In this document: piece by piece, positions 9,566 through 18,752 of the stretch
Position numbering within the stretch: the stretch's first letter is position 1
How the letters are laid out: each line of letters begins with the position of its first letter
NCBI RefSeq assembly: GCF_020091405.1
Contig: NZ_CP081903.1
Coordinates: forward strand, 5,518,501-5,582,500
Length of the DNA stretch: 64,000 bases
Direction of reading: 5' to 3'
Origin: Bacteroides cellulosilyticus
Lineage (GTDB): Bacteria > Bacteroidota > Bacteroidia > Bacteroidales > Bacteroidaceae
Notes under the pieces: generated by a model
The model's input: the letters and a program-made list of their open reading frames with translations, nothing else
The model's database searches: none
Told to the model about the DNA's origin: nothing
Translations under genes and position numbers: made by a program

Positions 9566-9610
9566 AAAAAGAAGCGTTGATAACATATAAATGTATCAAC
9601 GCTTCTTTTT
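9566..9610. terminator. Bidirectional terminator between pdxH and the winged-helix gene
   Basis: A perfect 17-bp inverted repeat (9566-9582 and 9594-9610) has an 11-base loop. Because the arms begin with A5 and end with T5, a U-run is produced on both strands. This fits the convergent gene arrangement. Confidence 0.85.
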
Positions 9611-9634
9611 ATAAGATAAATGTCAATCTCTCTC

Positions 9635-9835
9635 TTAAACCAACGTAACAAACAGTTCGCCTTCTACTTCCTGAGTAGAGATCTTGTCTTCTCTCAACAA
9701 CCAGCCAAGGCCCAAGAACAAATCTTTGTCTACCAACTTAGTTGCTTTCTTGATTTGTTTAGCAGTTAAACCTTCAGTCTCATTCAGAGCACTCCAAATT
9801 TTTCCTGCAGTTTCACCAGCTTTTTCTTTTAACAT
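9635..9835 (-). CDS. Winged helix-turn-helix protein (DUF2582 type)
   Basis: This is a 66-residue protein. It resembles the small winged-helix DUF2582 proteins common in Bacteroidales. KIWSALNETEGLTAKQIKKA is followed by a helix KDLFLGLGWLLREDKI and a beta wing near the C-terminus. A DNA-binding role is inferred from the fold; no target is known. It is monocistronic, with a -7 element at 9911-9918. Confidence 0.85.
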   Translation of the reverse strand: MLKEKAGETAGKIWSALNETEGLTAKQIKKATKLVDKDLFLGLGWLLREDKISTQEVEGELFVTLV

Positions 9836-9910
9836 TTTCCTTTTGTTTTTAGTTATACATGCTTTAATCTAAATTCTCTCATTGGTGAGGTTCAGATTTT
9901 ATTTCAGCGG

Positions 9911-9918
9911 CAAAGATA
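9911..9918 (-). promoter_or_regulatory. -7 element of the winged-helix gene promoter
   Basis: The minus strand reads TATCTTTG, about 75 bp upstream of the start codon at 9835. It matches TAnnTTTG. Confidence 0.45.
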
Positions 9919-10046
9919 GTTATATTTATGTTATATAACACATTATTCTCTGTTTTTTTATGTTATATGTCATAAAAAGAGCATTTTTTCAGCAGGTCAG
10001 ACCAAAAAGAATGATTCATTCAAGCGAAACTGATGGTTTGTTTACA

Positions 10047-10508
10047 TTAAATAGACGGTCTGTTTTCAAGATATTCCGCCCAAATGCGGGCAGCTTCTTC
10101 CACCATCCTGACACACGGACGTTTAGCATAATATTGGTCTGTGCGTTCTTCGGGAGTAGACACTCCTTCCGGCTTCTTCAACCCCAATAATTCAGCACAA
10201 ATTGTAGAGCCGTTCCGTTTCTTAAACTCGGCAGCCAATTCCTGTACTACTGCATAATTGGCCCCTTTTCCTTCACGGTCTTTGGGATCAGTCGCTCCGG
10301 TTTCCAGTCCGGCAAGCAGAAACATACCGCATGCAGCGCCACAAGTCTGACGCATACGACCGATACCTCCACCGAAGGAAGCTGCCATACGCGCTGCCTG
10401 TTCTTGCGTAAATCCATACATGTCGGCAAAAGCAAGCACCACAGACTGGGAGCAATTATAACCACTCTTAAAAAACTCTACCGCTTTCTCTATTCTTTCT
10501 TCAAACAT
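10047..10508 (-). CDS. C_GCAxxG_C_C family protein
   Basis: This 153-residue protein is defined by conserved cysteines: Cys19 in GYNCSQSV, and Cys56 and Cys60 in TCGAACG, which is the GCAxxG-type motif. Two more cysteines lie further on, in a TICAELLG segment and near the end in RPCVRMV. The pattern suggests metal or Fe-S binding and possible redox function, but no activity is established for the family. It starts 15 bp after the exonuclease III gene and is probably co-transcribed with it. Confidence 0.88.
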   Translation of the reverse strand: MFEERIEKAVEFFKSGYNCSQSVVLAFADMYGFTQEQAARMAASFGGGIGRMRQTCGAACGMFLLAGLETGATDPKDREGKGANYAVVQELAAEFKKRNGSTICAELLGLKKPEGVSTPEERTDQYYAKRPCVRMVEEAARIWAEYLENRPSI

Positions 10509-10523
10509 TACCCTATCCCTTTT

Positions 10524-11288
10524 TTAGCCTTCTATATCCAACAACATGGGACAATGATCAGAATGTACAGCATCATTCAGAATACGCGCCTCTTTCAGTA
10601 ACGGGCGAACAGGTTCGGTCACCATACAATAATCAATACGCCATCCTTTATTCTTTGCGCGGGAGTTGAAACGATAACTCCACCACGTATATTCCTGCTG
10701 TTCGGGATGCAACAAACGGAAAGTATCGATAAAACCGGTATTCAGAAAACGCGTCATCCATTCCCGTTCTTCGGGCAAGAAACCACTATTAGTAGCGTTA
10801 CGAATAGGATCATGAATGTCTATCGGTTCATGGCAGATATTATAATCTCCGCAAAGTATAAGTTTCGGACGTGATTTTCGCAGCTCCGTCACGTACTCCT
10901 GGAACTTCTCCAACCACACCATCTTAAATGCCTGGCGTTCGTCACCACTCGTTCCTGAAGGATGATAAACACTTACGACAGATATATCGCCAAAATCGGC
11001 ACGGATAAAACGGCCTTCATTATCATATTCTTCTATCCCCATGCCATATTCCACATGGTCCGGCTCTTTTTTAGTCAAGATGGCTACTCCGCTATACCCC
11101 TTCTTCTGCGCAGAATAGAGATAATGCTTATACCCCAATGCACTCAATGCTTCTTCCGGATATTGATCCGGCTGCAATTTAGTTTCCTGAATGCACACAA
11201 CATCGGCTTGTTCCTGTTCCAGCCATTCCGGCAAACCTTTACTAACAGCTGCACGCAGCCCGTTTACATTATATGTAATAATTTTCAT
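10524..11288 (-). CDS. xth: Exodeoxyribonuclease III (AP endonuclease)
   Basis: This 254-residue enzyme of the exonuclease-endonuclease-phosphatase fold acts in base-excision repair. It cleaves at abasic sites and removes 3' blocking groups. Active-site segments are visible in order: YNVNGLRAA at the N-terminus, IQETKLQ (metal-binding Glu) near 35, GDYNICH (Asp/Asn) near 147, and SDHCPML (Asp-His) at the C-terminus. The length matches the ExoA/Xth class. Confidence 0.96.
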   Translation of the reverse strand: MKIITYNVNGLRAAVSKGLPEWLEQEQADVVCIQETKLQPDQYPEEALSALGYKHYLYSAQKKGYSGVAILTKKEPDHVEYGMGIEEYDNEGRFIRADFGDISVVSVYHPSGTSGDERQAFKMVWLEKFQEYVTELRKSRPKLILCGDYNICHEPIDIHDPIRNATNSGFLPEEREWMTRFLNTGFIDTFRLLHPEQQEYTWWSYRFNSRAKNKGWRIDYCMVTEPVRPLLKEARILNDAVHSDHCPMLLDIEG

Positions 11289-11353
11289 ATGATCGTTTAT
11301 TTAGTTTATATCTTATTATATATCAGAGGCCCGGTTGTTCAAATGTATCCGCT

Positions 11354-12616
11354 TTATGACAATTCGGATATTAACAACATAATATTCAATACGGTCACGA
11401 TACCCGCAATAGCGTAAAGTACGAAACTGCTCCATTTACTATTGACATACTGCCCCATTACCTTACGCGAAGATGTTAACCCGACTTGCAAGAAAACGGT
11501 AAAAGGCAACTGTATACTCAGCACCATTTGCGAAATCAACAGTCCTTTAAAAGGATCGCCGATGAAGAATATCAGCAACAAGGCGATACCCAATGAAAGG
11601 AGCACACCCACCTGCGAGTGACTATCCTTGATGTGATAGGATTCTCCGAAGATACCGGCAAAGATAGAACCCGCCGCCATACCACTTGTAATGGTAGATG
11701 AAATACCCGCCATCAGCAAAGCCAGAGCAAAGACAACCGCGGCACTGTTTCCAAGCAAAGGCTCCAGCAAAGACTTCGCCTGTTGCAGTTCTTCAACCTG
11801 AATACCACTCTTAAAGAAAGTAGCAGCAGCCAGCAATATCATAGCACTATTGATAGCCCATCCCACAATCATAGAGAAGAGCGTATCAAACAACTCATAC
11901 TTCAAAACCTTACGAATAGAACTGTCATCTTGCTTATTATATTCATGGCTCTGAATCACCTCCGAATGCAGGAATAAGTTATGCGGCATCACCACTGCTC
12001 CCAACACGCTCATAATAATCAGCATGCTCCCTTTCGGAAAAGCAGGTGTCACCCATCCTTCCACAGCCATCGGCCAGTCAATCTTCACCAGGAACAGCTC
12101 ATAAATAAAGGATAATCCGATAACGGAAACAAAGGCAATGATGGAACGCTCTATCTTCTTATACGAATTCGTAAAAAGCATGATGACGACAAAGACGGTT
12201 GTCAATATAGCTCCCCATATAATAGGGATATCAAAAAGCATTTCCAAGGCAATTGCACCTCCCAATATTTCGGCAAGGGAAGTCGATATGGATGCCAACA
12301 CCGCAGTGCCCAAAATAGGACGTGAGACCCACTTTGGCGTATATTTTGTGGCTGCTTCTGATAAACACAAACCTGTAACAATACCCAAGTGAGCCACATT
12401 ATGCTGTAATACAATCAACATGATCGTTGACAAAGTTACCACCCAAAGCAGGGAATACCCAAATTCGGAACCCGCTGCAAAGTTGGAAGCCCAGTTTCCC
12501 GGATCAATAAAACCAACTGTAACAAGCAACCCGGGACCAATATATTTAAAAACGTCCAGACCACCCAAATAACGCTTGTGGTCCCTACGTTTCAAGTCTT
12601 TCAGAATATTTTTCAT
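11354..12616 (-). CDS. Nramp family divalent metal (Mn2+/Fe2+) transporter
   Basis: This is a roughly 420-residue membrane transporter with about 11 transmembrane segments. Both metal-site signatures are intact: DPGNW in the first transmembrane helix and GAVVMPHN in the sixth, where the Ala and Met face the metal. I chose the ATG at 12616 (MKNILKDLKRRDH); an upstream in-frame ATG at 12667 would overlap the terminator region. By family it imports Mn2+ or Fe2+ with protons. It is monocistronic. Confidence 0.92.
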   Translation of the reverse strand: MKNILKDLKRRDHKRYLGGLDVFKYIGPGLLVTVGFIDPGNWASNFAAGSEFGYSLLWVVTLSTIMLIVLQHNVAHLGIVTGLCLSEAATKYTPKWVSRPILGTAVLASISTSLAEILGGAIALEMLFDIPIIWGAILTTVFVVIMLFTNSYKKIERSIIAFVSVIGLSFIYELFLVKIDWPMAVEGWVTPAFPKGSMLIIMSVLGAVVMPHNLFLHSEVIQSHEYNKQDDSSIRKVLKYELFDTLFSMIVGWAINSAMILLAAATFFKSGIQVEELQQAKSLLEPLLGNSAAVVFALALLMAGISSTITSGMAAGSIFAGIFGESYHIKDSHSQVGVLLSLGIALLLIFFIGDPFKGLLISQMVLSIQLPFTVFLQVGLTSSRKVMGQYVNSKWSSFVLYAIAGIVTVLNIMLLISELS

Positions 12617-12677
12617 CGTTCGTTCTTTTAATGGCGTAAAATTACGAAATAATAACAAGCGAGCCACACTTTCAGTT

Positions 12678-12715
12678 CAAAAAAGAAGCCCCCGGCATTG
12701 TACAACACCGAGGGC
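12678..12715 (-). terminator. Rho-independent terminator after the TSCPD gene
   Basis: On the minus strand an 8-bp GC stem (12708-12715 with 12688-12695, one G-U pair) is followed by TTCTTTTTT. It lies downstream of the yebC-TSCPD pair. Confidence 0.8.
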
Positions 12716-12747
12716 CAACCTATATTTTTAAAAGTACAGGGATTTAG

Positions 12748-12993
12748 TTAGAATCCCATTTCATGAAGTGCCCGACACAACTGATCCGGACAAGAAGTCG
12801 AACGCCTTCCGCAACGTACCCCTTCCAGACGGGAAATCACATCATTTACTGACATTCCTTTCACCAGACGGGAAAGACCTTGCAAATTTCCGTTACAACC
12901 TCCCCAAAACGCAATATCCGTTATTATATTATTTTCTATTTCCAATTCAATGTGAGAACTACATGTACCTTGAGTTTTATAAGTATACTTCAT
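12748..12993 (-). CDS. TSCPD domain protein (TIGR03905 type)
   Basis: This 81-residue protein carries the eponymous TSCPDQL motif near the C-terminus. It also has the conserved FWGGCNGNLQGLSRLVKG region. The cysteines in GTCSS, GGCNG and TSCPD suggest a metal- or Fe-S-binding fold related to a domain found in some ribonucleotide reductases. The function is unknown. The start codon overlaps the stop of yebC as TAATG, which implies translational coupling. Confidence 0.9.
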   Translation of the reverse strand: MKYTYKTQGTCSSHIELEIENNIITDIAFWGGCNGNLQGLSRLVKGMSVNDVISRLEGVRCGRRSTSCPDQLCRALHEMGF

Positions 12994-13730
12994 TACTCTT
13001 CACTACCCTCCGGCTTCATGTTGGTATAAACTGTTTGCACATCATCAAACTCTTCGAGACGTTCTATCATCTTGTCCAAAGTTTCACGTTGCTCGGGAGT
13101 CACCTCTTTCGTATCGTTCGGAATATAAGTAAATTCACCACCGACATCCTCAAAACCACATTCTTCCAGATGTTTCTGGATAGCTGCATAGCTCTTCGGA
13201 TCGCCATAGATAGTGATTGTTCCTTCTTCTTCATCCTCTTCGAACTCATCATCTACATCGTAGTCAATCAGGTCAAGAATGAGTTCTTCCATATCTATGC
13301 CGTCTTTCTTCTTGAAAGTAAACATACACTTATGGTCGAACAGGAAAGCTAATGATCCCATAGTACCCAAGTTTCCGCCAAACTTATTGAATACGGAACG
13401 TACATCGGCAACTGTACGGGTAGTATTGTCGGTCAACGTATCTACGAATACAGCAATACCGTGAGGACCGTATCCTTCATAAGTCATTCCTTTGTAATCG
13501 CTCTGGTCCTTACCCATTGCATTCTTGATAGCACGGTCAATGTTATCCTTCGGCATATTCTCACGCTTACAAGTAGCGATAACCGAACGCAAAGTCGGAT
13601 TATTTTCCGGTTCCGGACCACCAGCCTTTACTGCAATAGCAATTTGTTTACCCAGTCTTGTAAAGGTCTTTGCCATATGACCCCATCTTTTCAATTTGGC
13701 AGCTTTTCTATATTCAAATGCTCTTCCCAT
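12993..13730 (-). CDS. yebC: YebC/PmpR family transcriptional or translational regulator
   Basis: This 245-residue protein begins MGRAFEYRKAAKLKRWGHMA, close to the canonical YebC N-terminus. It keeps NPTLRSVIATCKRENMPKDN, the acidic middle domain (EFEEDEEEGTI), and the C-terminal TYIPND segment. YebC proteins have been reported as DNA-binding regulators and, more recently, as ribosome-associated factors that relieve stalling. It lies 45 bp downstream of pheT on the same strand. The next gene overlaps its stop codon. Confidence 0.96.
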   Translation of the reverse strand: MGRAFEYRKAAKLKRWGHMAKTFTRLGKQIAIAVKAGGPEPENNPTLRSVIATCKRENMPKDNIDRAIKNAMGKDQSDYKGMTYEGYGPHGIAVFVDTLTDNTTRTVADVRSVFNKFGGNLGTMGSLAFLFDHKCMFTFKKKDGIDMEELILDLIDYDVDDEFEEDEEEGTITIYGDPKSYAAIQKHLEECGFEDVGGEFTYIPNDTKEVTPEQRETLDKMIERLEEFDDVQTVYTNMKPEGSEE

Positions 13731-13775
13731 TGGAATTATATTTTAATGTTTAATTATTAGTTATTTAATTATCAA

Positions 13776-16238
13776 TTAGCGAAGCTTTGCATCCAACTTA
13801 TCTTCCAGATTCTTCACGAGTTTCGACATGATCTTATCGATCATCTTATCGTTCAGTGTCTGTGTTTCATCCTGCAACAGGAAGCTGACTGCATACGATT
13901 TTTTGCCGGCTTCCAGATTCTTACCTTCATAAACATCGAAGAGAGATACATCTTTCAGCAATTTCTTCTCTGTCTCATAAGCGATCTTCTCTATTTCGGC
14001 AAACTGCACCTTCTTATCAATCAACAAGGCAAGGTCACGCTTCACAGCCGGGAATTTAGAAATTTCCGCATAGCTGATCTTTACAGAACGGATGGCTTTC
14101 ATCAGCTCTTTCCAGTTCAGGTCAGCGTAATATACTTCATTGTCAATGTCGAAAGCTTTCAGAATCTTCTTCGTTACGATGCCGAATGTAGCAAGACGCT
14201 TTCCGCCCTTAGTCTGTACAGACAAGGCAGCAGCATAAATATCATCCGTCAGGTTACCTACAACCAGATTTCTCATATTCAGCCCTAAACGCAGGAAAAT
14301 ATTCTCCACGTAAGCCTTCAACTCATATACAGAGCTTTCTTCATCAGCATGCGCCCATGAATTGGATACTTTTTTGCCCGTTACCCACAATCCGAGATGA
14401 TAATTCTCTGTATAAGCAGCCAGTGACTTTTCGGGGTTCTTCTTTTCTTCATCGAAATAATAGCAATTTCCGAATTCGAAGAATTTCAGGTCGGCATTCT
14501 TACGGTTAGCATTGTGAGAGATACTTTCCAATCCACCGAACAACAAAGTCTGACGCATGGCATTCAGGTCTGTACTCAACGGATTCAGTAGCATCACCAG
14601 GTTTTTAGAAGGATAAGTTTCCATACCGTCATAATAGCCGGCACGTGTCAGAGAGTTATTCAAAATCTCATTGAAACCACAACCTACCAACTGTTCAGCT
14701 ACCAGGTTCTGCAATTTGTTAGACTTATCATGTTCGCCCTTCGTAGTCAAGCTAGACTTCAGCGTAGACGGTATTTCTACATTATTATATCCATAAATAC
14801 GGAGGATATCTTCAATAACATCACAATCGCGTTGCACGTCTACACGATAAGGGGGAACCGCCAAAGTCAAGCCTTCTGCCGTCTCATTGGTTATTTTCAT
14901 CTCCAGACTGGTAACAATGCTCTTGATTGTCTCCACCGGAATCACTTTACCTACCAACGAGTGCACCTTCTCATAAGATAACTCTACGATGAAATCCTGA
15001 GCAGGAGCAGCACAAACATCCTTTACTTCAGAAGAAATAGTACCGCCGGCCAGTTCTTTCACCATCATGGCGGCCAATTTCAAACAGTAAATAGTGATAT
15101 TGGGGTCAATGCCTCTTTCAAAGCGGAAAGAAGCATCTGTATTCAGTCCATGACGACGAGCTGTCTTACGAACCCATGTCGGATGGAAATAAGCGCTTTC
15201 AATGAAAACATCTTTGGTCGTTTCCGTAGAACCGGAATCCAGACCACCGAATACACCGGCAATACACATCGGTTTTTCCGTGTCACAAATCATCAGGTCA
15301 CGATCAGATAATTTACGTTCCACGCCATCCAATGTGACGAACGGAGTACCTTCAGGCATTGTCTTCACCACTACTTCGCCACCTTTAATTTGATCTGCAT
15401 CAAAGCAGTGCAATGGCTGGCCGAATGCATGAACAATGTAATTTGTGATATCCACTACATTGTTGATAGGACGCAGTCCGATGATACGGAGTTTATTCTG
15501 CAACCATTCCGGACTTTCTTTTACTGTTACGCCTTTCACCGTTACACCGGCATAGCGGGGACAAGCTTCACTGTTTTCAACTGTAACATTGATATCCAGA
15601 TCATGATTTTCAATGGCAAAAGCATCTACAGACGGTTTCTTCAGGGAAGTCGGTTTGTTATTTTGCACCAGATAAGCATACAAATCACGGGCTACCCCAT
15701 AGTGAGAACAAGCATCGGCACGATTCGGAGTGATATCCACTTCCAGCACATAGTCGCTCTTGATATTATAATAATCTTTGGCAAGAGTTCCCGGAACAGC
15801 ATCAGCCGGCAAAACGATGATCCCTGCATGATCCGTACCAATACCGATTTCATCTTCAGCGCAAATCATACCATTGGACTCAACACCACGGAGTTTTGAC
15901 TTTTTGATCGTAAAACATTCATCTCCGTCATAGAGTTTTGCACCCAAAGTGGCAATTACCACTTTCTGACCGGCAGCCACATTCGGTGCACCGCATACAA
16001 TCTGCACAGGTTCTCCCTGTCCCAGATTCACAGTAGTCACGTGCATGTGGTCTGAATTCGGATGAGGAATGCATGTCAACACTTCACCGATTACGAGACC
16101 TTCCAGTCCTCCTTTAATCGTTTGCACTTCTTCTACACTTCCTGTTTCCAAGCCAATAGAAGTTAATGCAGCGGCAACTTCTTCCGGTGTCAAATCGAAA
16201 TCGACATACTCCTTCAACCAATTATAAGAGATATTCAT
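13776..16238 (-). CDS. pheT: Phenylalanine--tRNA ligase beta subunit
   Basis: This 820-residue protein has the full PheT architecture. The N-terminal tRNA-binding OB fold (about 40-155) contains PNSDHMHVTTVNLG. The B3/B4 domain comes next, with editing-site region residues. The B5 domain (about 405-475) is followed by the catalytic-like core. The C-terminal FDX-ACB anticodon-binding domain (about 725-820) contains KFPAVKRDLALLID. It forms an alpha2-beta2 enzyme with PheS, whose gene is not in the window. A -7 element lies at 16274-16281. Confidence 0.98.
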   Translation of the reverse strand: MNISYNWLKEYVDFDLTPEEVAAALTSIGLETGSVEEVQTIKGGLEGLVIGEVLTCIPHPNSDHMHVTTVNLGQGEPVQIVCGAPNVAAGQKVVIATLGAKLYDGDECFTIKKSKLRGVESNGMICAEDEIGIGTDHAGIIVLPADAVPGTLAKDYYNIKSDYVLEVDITPNRADACSHYGVARDLYAYLVQNNKPTSLKKPSVDAFAIENHDLDINVTVENSEACPRYAGVTVKGVTVKESPEWLQNKLRIIGLRPINNVVDITNYIVHAFGQPLHCFDADQIKGGEVVVKTMPEGTPFVTLDGVERKLSDRDLMICDTEKPMCIAGVFGGLDSGSTETTKDVFIESAYFHPTWVRKTARRHGLNTDASFRFERGIDPNITIYCLKLAAMMVKELAGGTISSEVKDVCAAPAQDFIVELSYEKVHSLVGKVIPVETIKSIVTSLEMKITNETAEGLTLAVPPYRVDVQRDCDVIEDILRIYGYNNVEIPSTLKSSLTTKGEHDKSNKLQNLVAEQLVGCGFNEILNNSLTRAGYYDGMETYPSKNLVMLLNPLSTDLNAMRQTLLFGGLESISHNANRKNADLKFFEFGNCYYFDEEKKNPEKSLAAYTENYHLGLWVTGKKVSNSWAHADEESSVYELKAYVENIFLRLGLNMRNLVVGNLTDDIYAAALSVQTKGGKRLATFGIVTKKILKAFDIDNEVYYADLNWKELMKAIRSVKISYAEISKFPAVKRDLALLIDKKVQFAEIEKIAYETEKKLLKDVSLFDVYEGKNLEAGKKSYAVSFLLQDETQTLNDKMIDKIMSKLVKNLEDKLDAKLR

Positions 16239-16273
16239 ATCATTAATTTTTTATTGTTTCCAAAAGTGACCCG

Positions 16274-16281
16274 CAAAATTA
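16274..16281 (-). promoter_or_regulatory. -7 element of the pheT promoter
   Basis: The minus strand reads TAATTTTG (TAnnTTTG), 36 bp upstream of the pheT start. It gives a short leader of about 30 bases. Confidence 0.5.
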
Positions 16282-16331
16282 CAAAGTTTTTTTGGATGAC
16301 AGGGAATTATCCATCAAGAAAATAATGAAAA

Positions 16332-16367
16332 CAGCCGAAACTACATGATAAAAAGTAATTCCGGCTG
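16332..16367 (-). terminator. Probable terminator downstream of dnaB
   Basis: Arms CAGCCG (16332-16337) and CGGCTG (16362-16367) form a hairpin with a partly paired interior. On the minus strand a T-rich tract follows. It lies 36 bp beyond the dnaB stop. Confidence 0.55.
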
Positions 16368-16402
16368 CAATATTAAAATGCTTATGTAATTTTACCATTA
16401 AT

Positions 16403-17962
16403 TTAGAATGGCAACGGTCCATCCGATCCCACCCCACCAAACGGATTGTCTGTTTGAGGGGCAAACTCAGCCGGAGGCGGCACACCGCCATCACTTACTG
16501 CATTCATTTTAGAACCAAAGGTTGCTCCACCACCTTCTGCCGGATGCGGAATCACCATATCATCTTCCGGATTCTGGAAACGGGTGTACTGACCGATAAA
16601 ACGCAAACGCACATCACCTACCGCACCATTACGATGCTTGGCAATAATAATTTCTGCCATACCACGTAAATCGGTTCCATCTTGTGAGGTATAAATCTTA
16701 TAATATTCAGGACGGTGAATAAAACATACCATATCGGCATCCTGCTCAATGGCTCCCGACTCACGCAAGTCACTTAACTGCGGGCGTTTACCCTCTTCAC
16801 CTTCACGACTTTCCACACCACGATTCAACTGCGACAAAGCAACAATAGGAATATTCAACTCTTTCGCCAACCCCTTCAACGAACGTGAAATCGTACTTAC
16901 CTCTTCCTGACGGCTACCGAATGACATCCCACTCGCATTCATCAACTGAAGGTAGTCGATAATAATAATCCTTACTCCATGTTCGCGTACCAGGCGACGA
17001 GCTTTTGTACGAAGTTCAAACACTGACAATGAAGGTGTATCATCTACATACAGCGGAGCATCCAAAAGGTCACGCAACTTATAATCCAGCTGTTGCCATT
17101 CATAATCCGCCAGCTGTCCGCTCTTAATTTTCTCACTCGGAATTTCGCACGCATTGGAGATCAAACGATTCACCAACTGTACGTTACTCATTTCAAGAGA
17201 GAACACAGCTACCGGATTACGATAATTCACTGCAATATTCTTTGCCATAGAAAGTACGAATGCCGTCTTTCCCATTGCCGGACGAGCAGCGATAATAATA
17301 AGGTCGGACCTTTGCCAACCGGAAGTCATCTTATCAAGTTTGGTAAAACCGCTCTCCAAACCACTTAAACCATCCGTACGGGCAGCCGCTGTCTGAATTA
17401 ACTGATACGCTTCGGCAATGACAGGATTAATCTGCGTATAATCCTTCTTCATGTTCTGCTGAGAGATCTCAAACAATCTTCCTTCAGCTTCCTGCATCAA
17501 ATCATCTACGTCCAGGGTTTCATCGAAAGCTTTACTCTGAACATTACTGGTAAATGTAATCAATTCACGAGCCAATGCCTTCTGTGCAATGATGCGGGCG
17601 TGATATTCAATATGCGCTGAAGAGGCAACCTTACTACTTAACTGAGTAATATAAAACGGACCACCCACTTCCTCCAAATCACCGCGTTTAGCAAGTTGCT
17701 CCTTTACCGTAAGGATATCCACCGGCTTCTGATTCACAGCCAGGTCGGTGATAGCGGAATAAATCAACTGGTGCCGGTGCTCATAAAAAGACTCCGGACG
17801 AAGAATTTCACTTACTAACGAATAAGCGTCTTTCTCTATCATCAATGCTCCCAATACAGCCTCTTCCAATTCCGGCGCTTGTGGCTGGATACGTCCGTAG
17901 TCATTTACGGGCTGTATTTTTGCCTTACTATTGCTTCGGGGAGCTTTTCTCTGTTCTGCCAT
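16403..17962 (-). CDS. dnaB: Replicative DNA helicase DnaB
   Basis: This 519-residue hexameric helicase unwinds DNA at the replication fork. The N-terminal helical domain (about 25-125) contains LEEAVLGALMIEKDA. The RecA-like ATPase core has a Walker A motif, IAARPAMGKT, at about 225-233. DYLQLM (Walker B) and SQLNRGVE also lie in the core. The C-terminal tail after about residue 470 is glycine- and proline-rich and ends DGPLPF, an acidic/aromatic tip of the kind that can contact partners. No intein is present. A -7 element lies at 17994-18001. Confidence 0.98.
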   Translation of the reverse strand: MAEQRKAPRSNSKAKIQPVNDYGRIQPQAPELEEAVLGALMIEKDAYSLVSEILRPESFYEHRHQLIYSAITDLAVNQKPVDILTVKEQLAKRGDLEEVGGPFYITQLSSKVASSAHIEYHARIIAQKALARELITFTSNVQSKAFDETLDVDDLMQEAEGRLFEISQQNMKKDYTQINPVIAEAYQLIQTAAARTDGLSGLESGFTKLDKMTSGWQRSDLIIIAARPAMGKTAFVLSMAKNIAVNYRNPVAVFSLEMSNVQLVNRLISNACEIPSEKIKSGQLADYEWQQLDYKLRDLLDAPLYVDDTPSLSVFELRTKARRLVREHGVRIIIIDYLQLMNASGMSFGSRQEEVSTISRSLKGLAKELNIPIVALSQLNRGVESREGEEGKRPQLSDLRESGAIEQDADMVCFIHRPEYYKIYTSQDGTDLRGMAEIIIAKHRNGAVGDVRLRFIGQYTRFQNPEDDMVIPHPAEGGGATFGSKMNAVSDGGVPPPAEFAPQTDNPFGGVGSDGPLPF

Positions 17963-17993
17963 TTTTTAATACTATGAATTATTAAAGGGATGG

Positions 17994-18001
17994 CAAAGAT
18001 A
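17994..18001 (-). promoter_or_regulatory. -7 element of the dnaB promoter
   Basis: The minus strand reads TATCTTTG, 32 bp upstream of the dnaB start. No well-spaced -33 TTTG was found. Confidence 0.5.
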
Positions 18002-18036
18002 ATGCTTATTAATCAAAATCATCCCTATTCTACCAA

Positions 18037-18076
18037 ACAAAAAAAAGAGCTATTCCCGTTTTTTCGGAAATAACTC
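18037..18076 (-). terminator. Terminator of the toxin-antitoxin operon
   Basis: A 12-bp stem (18065-18076 with 18047-18058, two G-U pairs) with an A6 loop is followed on the minus strand by about nine Ts. It ends the toxin-antitoxin transcript before dnaB. Confidence 0.8.
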
Positions 18077-18205
18077 CTTACATCATATCAAACTTATTTA
18101 CCCTCCAACAACTATTCTTTCAGCTTTTCCACGAAGTTCAGAAAAGAGTAGTGAGAGTAGTTCTACCTAAAAATATAAATTACTACAGATCATCAACATA
18201 GACAA

Positions 18206-18481
18206 TCAAAACAAATCTGAATGCGAACCGGTACGCACTAAAGTCACCATTTTCAGTGAAGAATCCAAACTGTAAATTAACAACCAGTCCGGAGTCACAT
18301 GGCATTCACGAAAGCCATTGTAGTTACCACTTAGCACATGATCTCGATTTTTTGCAGGCAATTCTTCACCGGTTATTAATTTTAAGATAACCTCATTAAG
18401 CTTATTTTCATCAAGCCCTCTTTTTCTAGCCAGCTTTAAATCCTTTAGATATTGACGAGTAAATTCTAATTCATATTTCAT
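18206..18481 (-). CDS. YafQ-type mRNA interferase toxin
   Basis: This 91-residue RelE-superfamily toxin is predicted to cleave mRNA on the ribosome. Residues aligning with the E. coli YafQ active site are all present at nearly the same positions: His48, His61, Asp65-Trp66, His87 and the C-terminal Phe91. It therefore looks intact. The start codon overlaps the antitoxin stop by 4 bp (ATGA), the usual antitoxin-first arrangement. A terminator follows about 130 bp downstream. Confidence 0.9.
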   Translation of the reverse strand: MKYELEFTRQYLKDLKLARKRGLDENKLNEVILKLITGEELPAKNRDHVLSGNYNGFRECHVTPDWLLIYSLDSSLKMVTLVRTGSHSDLF

Positions 18482-18687
18482 TTCACTTTCTCCAAATACT
18501 CCTCAAAACTTTTACACTTAACAGTACGCCCTTCTTTCACATCCCGCATTGCGCGTAAAGTAGTCTCATTGAGAGAAGCCTCCGCTTTCTTAACAGAGAT
18601 ATTCCCCACTCCCCGCAACATTTTTATTGCCTTCTTCAAATCTGGTAATAAGCTTGCATCTTCTACTGTCACAATTAACTGCGCCAT
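18478..18687 (-). CDS. Antitoxin of the YafQ-type module
   Basis: This 69-residue protein is encoded directly upstream of the toxin with a 4-bp overlap. It has an N-terminal LIVTVED strand and later helices, ending in an FEEYLEKV segment of the type that wraps a RelE-fold toxin. The exact antitoxin family is not clear; it is not a canonical DinJ. The role is assigned mainly by position. A -7 element lies at 18710-18717. Confidence 0.8.
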   Translation of the reverse strand: MAQLIVTVEDASLLPDLKKAIKMLRGVGNISVKKAEASLNETTLRAMRDVKEGRTVKCKSFEEYLEKVK

Positions 18688-18709
18688 ATATTAATTCTCC
18701 TTTCTGATA

Positions 18710-18717
18710 CAAAGATA
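18710..18717 (-). promoter_or_regulatory. -7 element of the toxin-antitoxin promoter
   Basis: The minus strand reads TATCTTTG, 23 bp upstream of the antitoxin start, with a CTTG at 18737-18740 spaced 19 bp as a -33 candidate. Confidence 0.5.
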
Positions 18718-18752
18718 CCACAAATTACGGAATCATCAAGCAAATAAATATT

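Noticed and set aside
9930..9945. Palindromic GTTATATAAC sequence upstream of the winged-helix gene
   Set aside because: Too short and AT-rich to distinguish from chance in this spacer.
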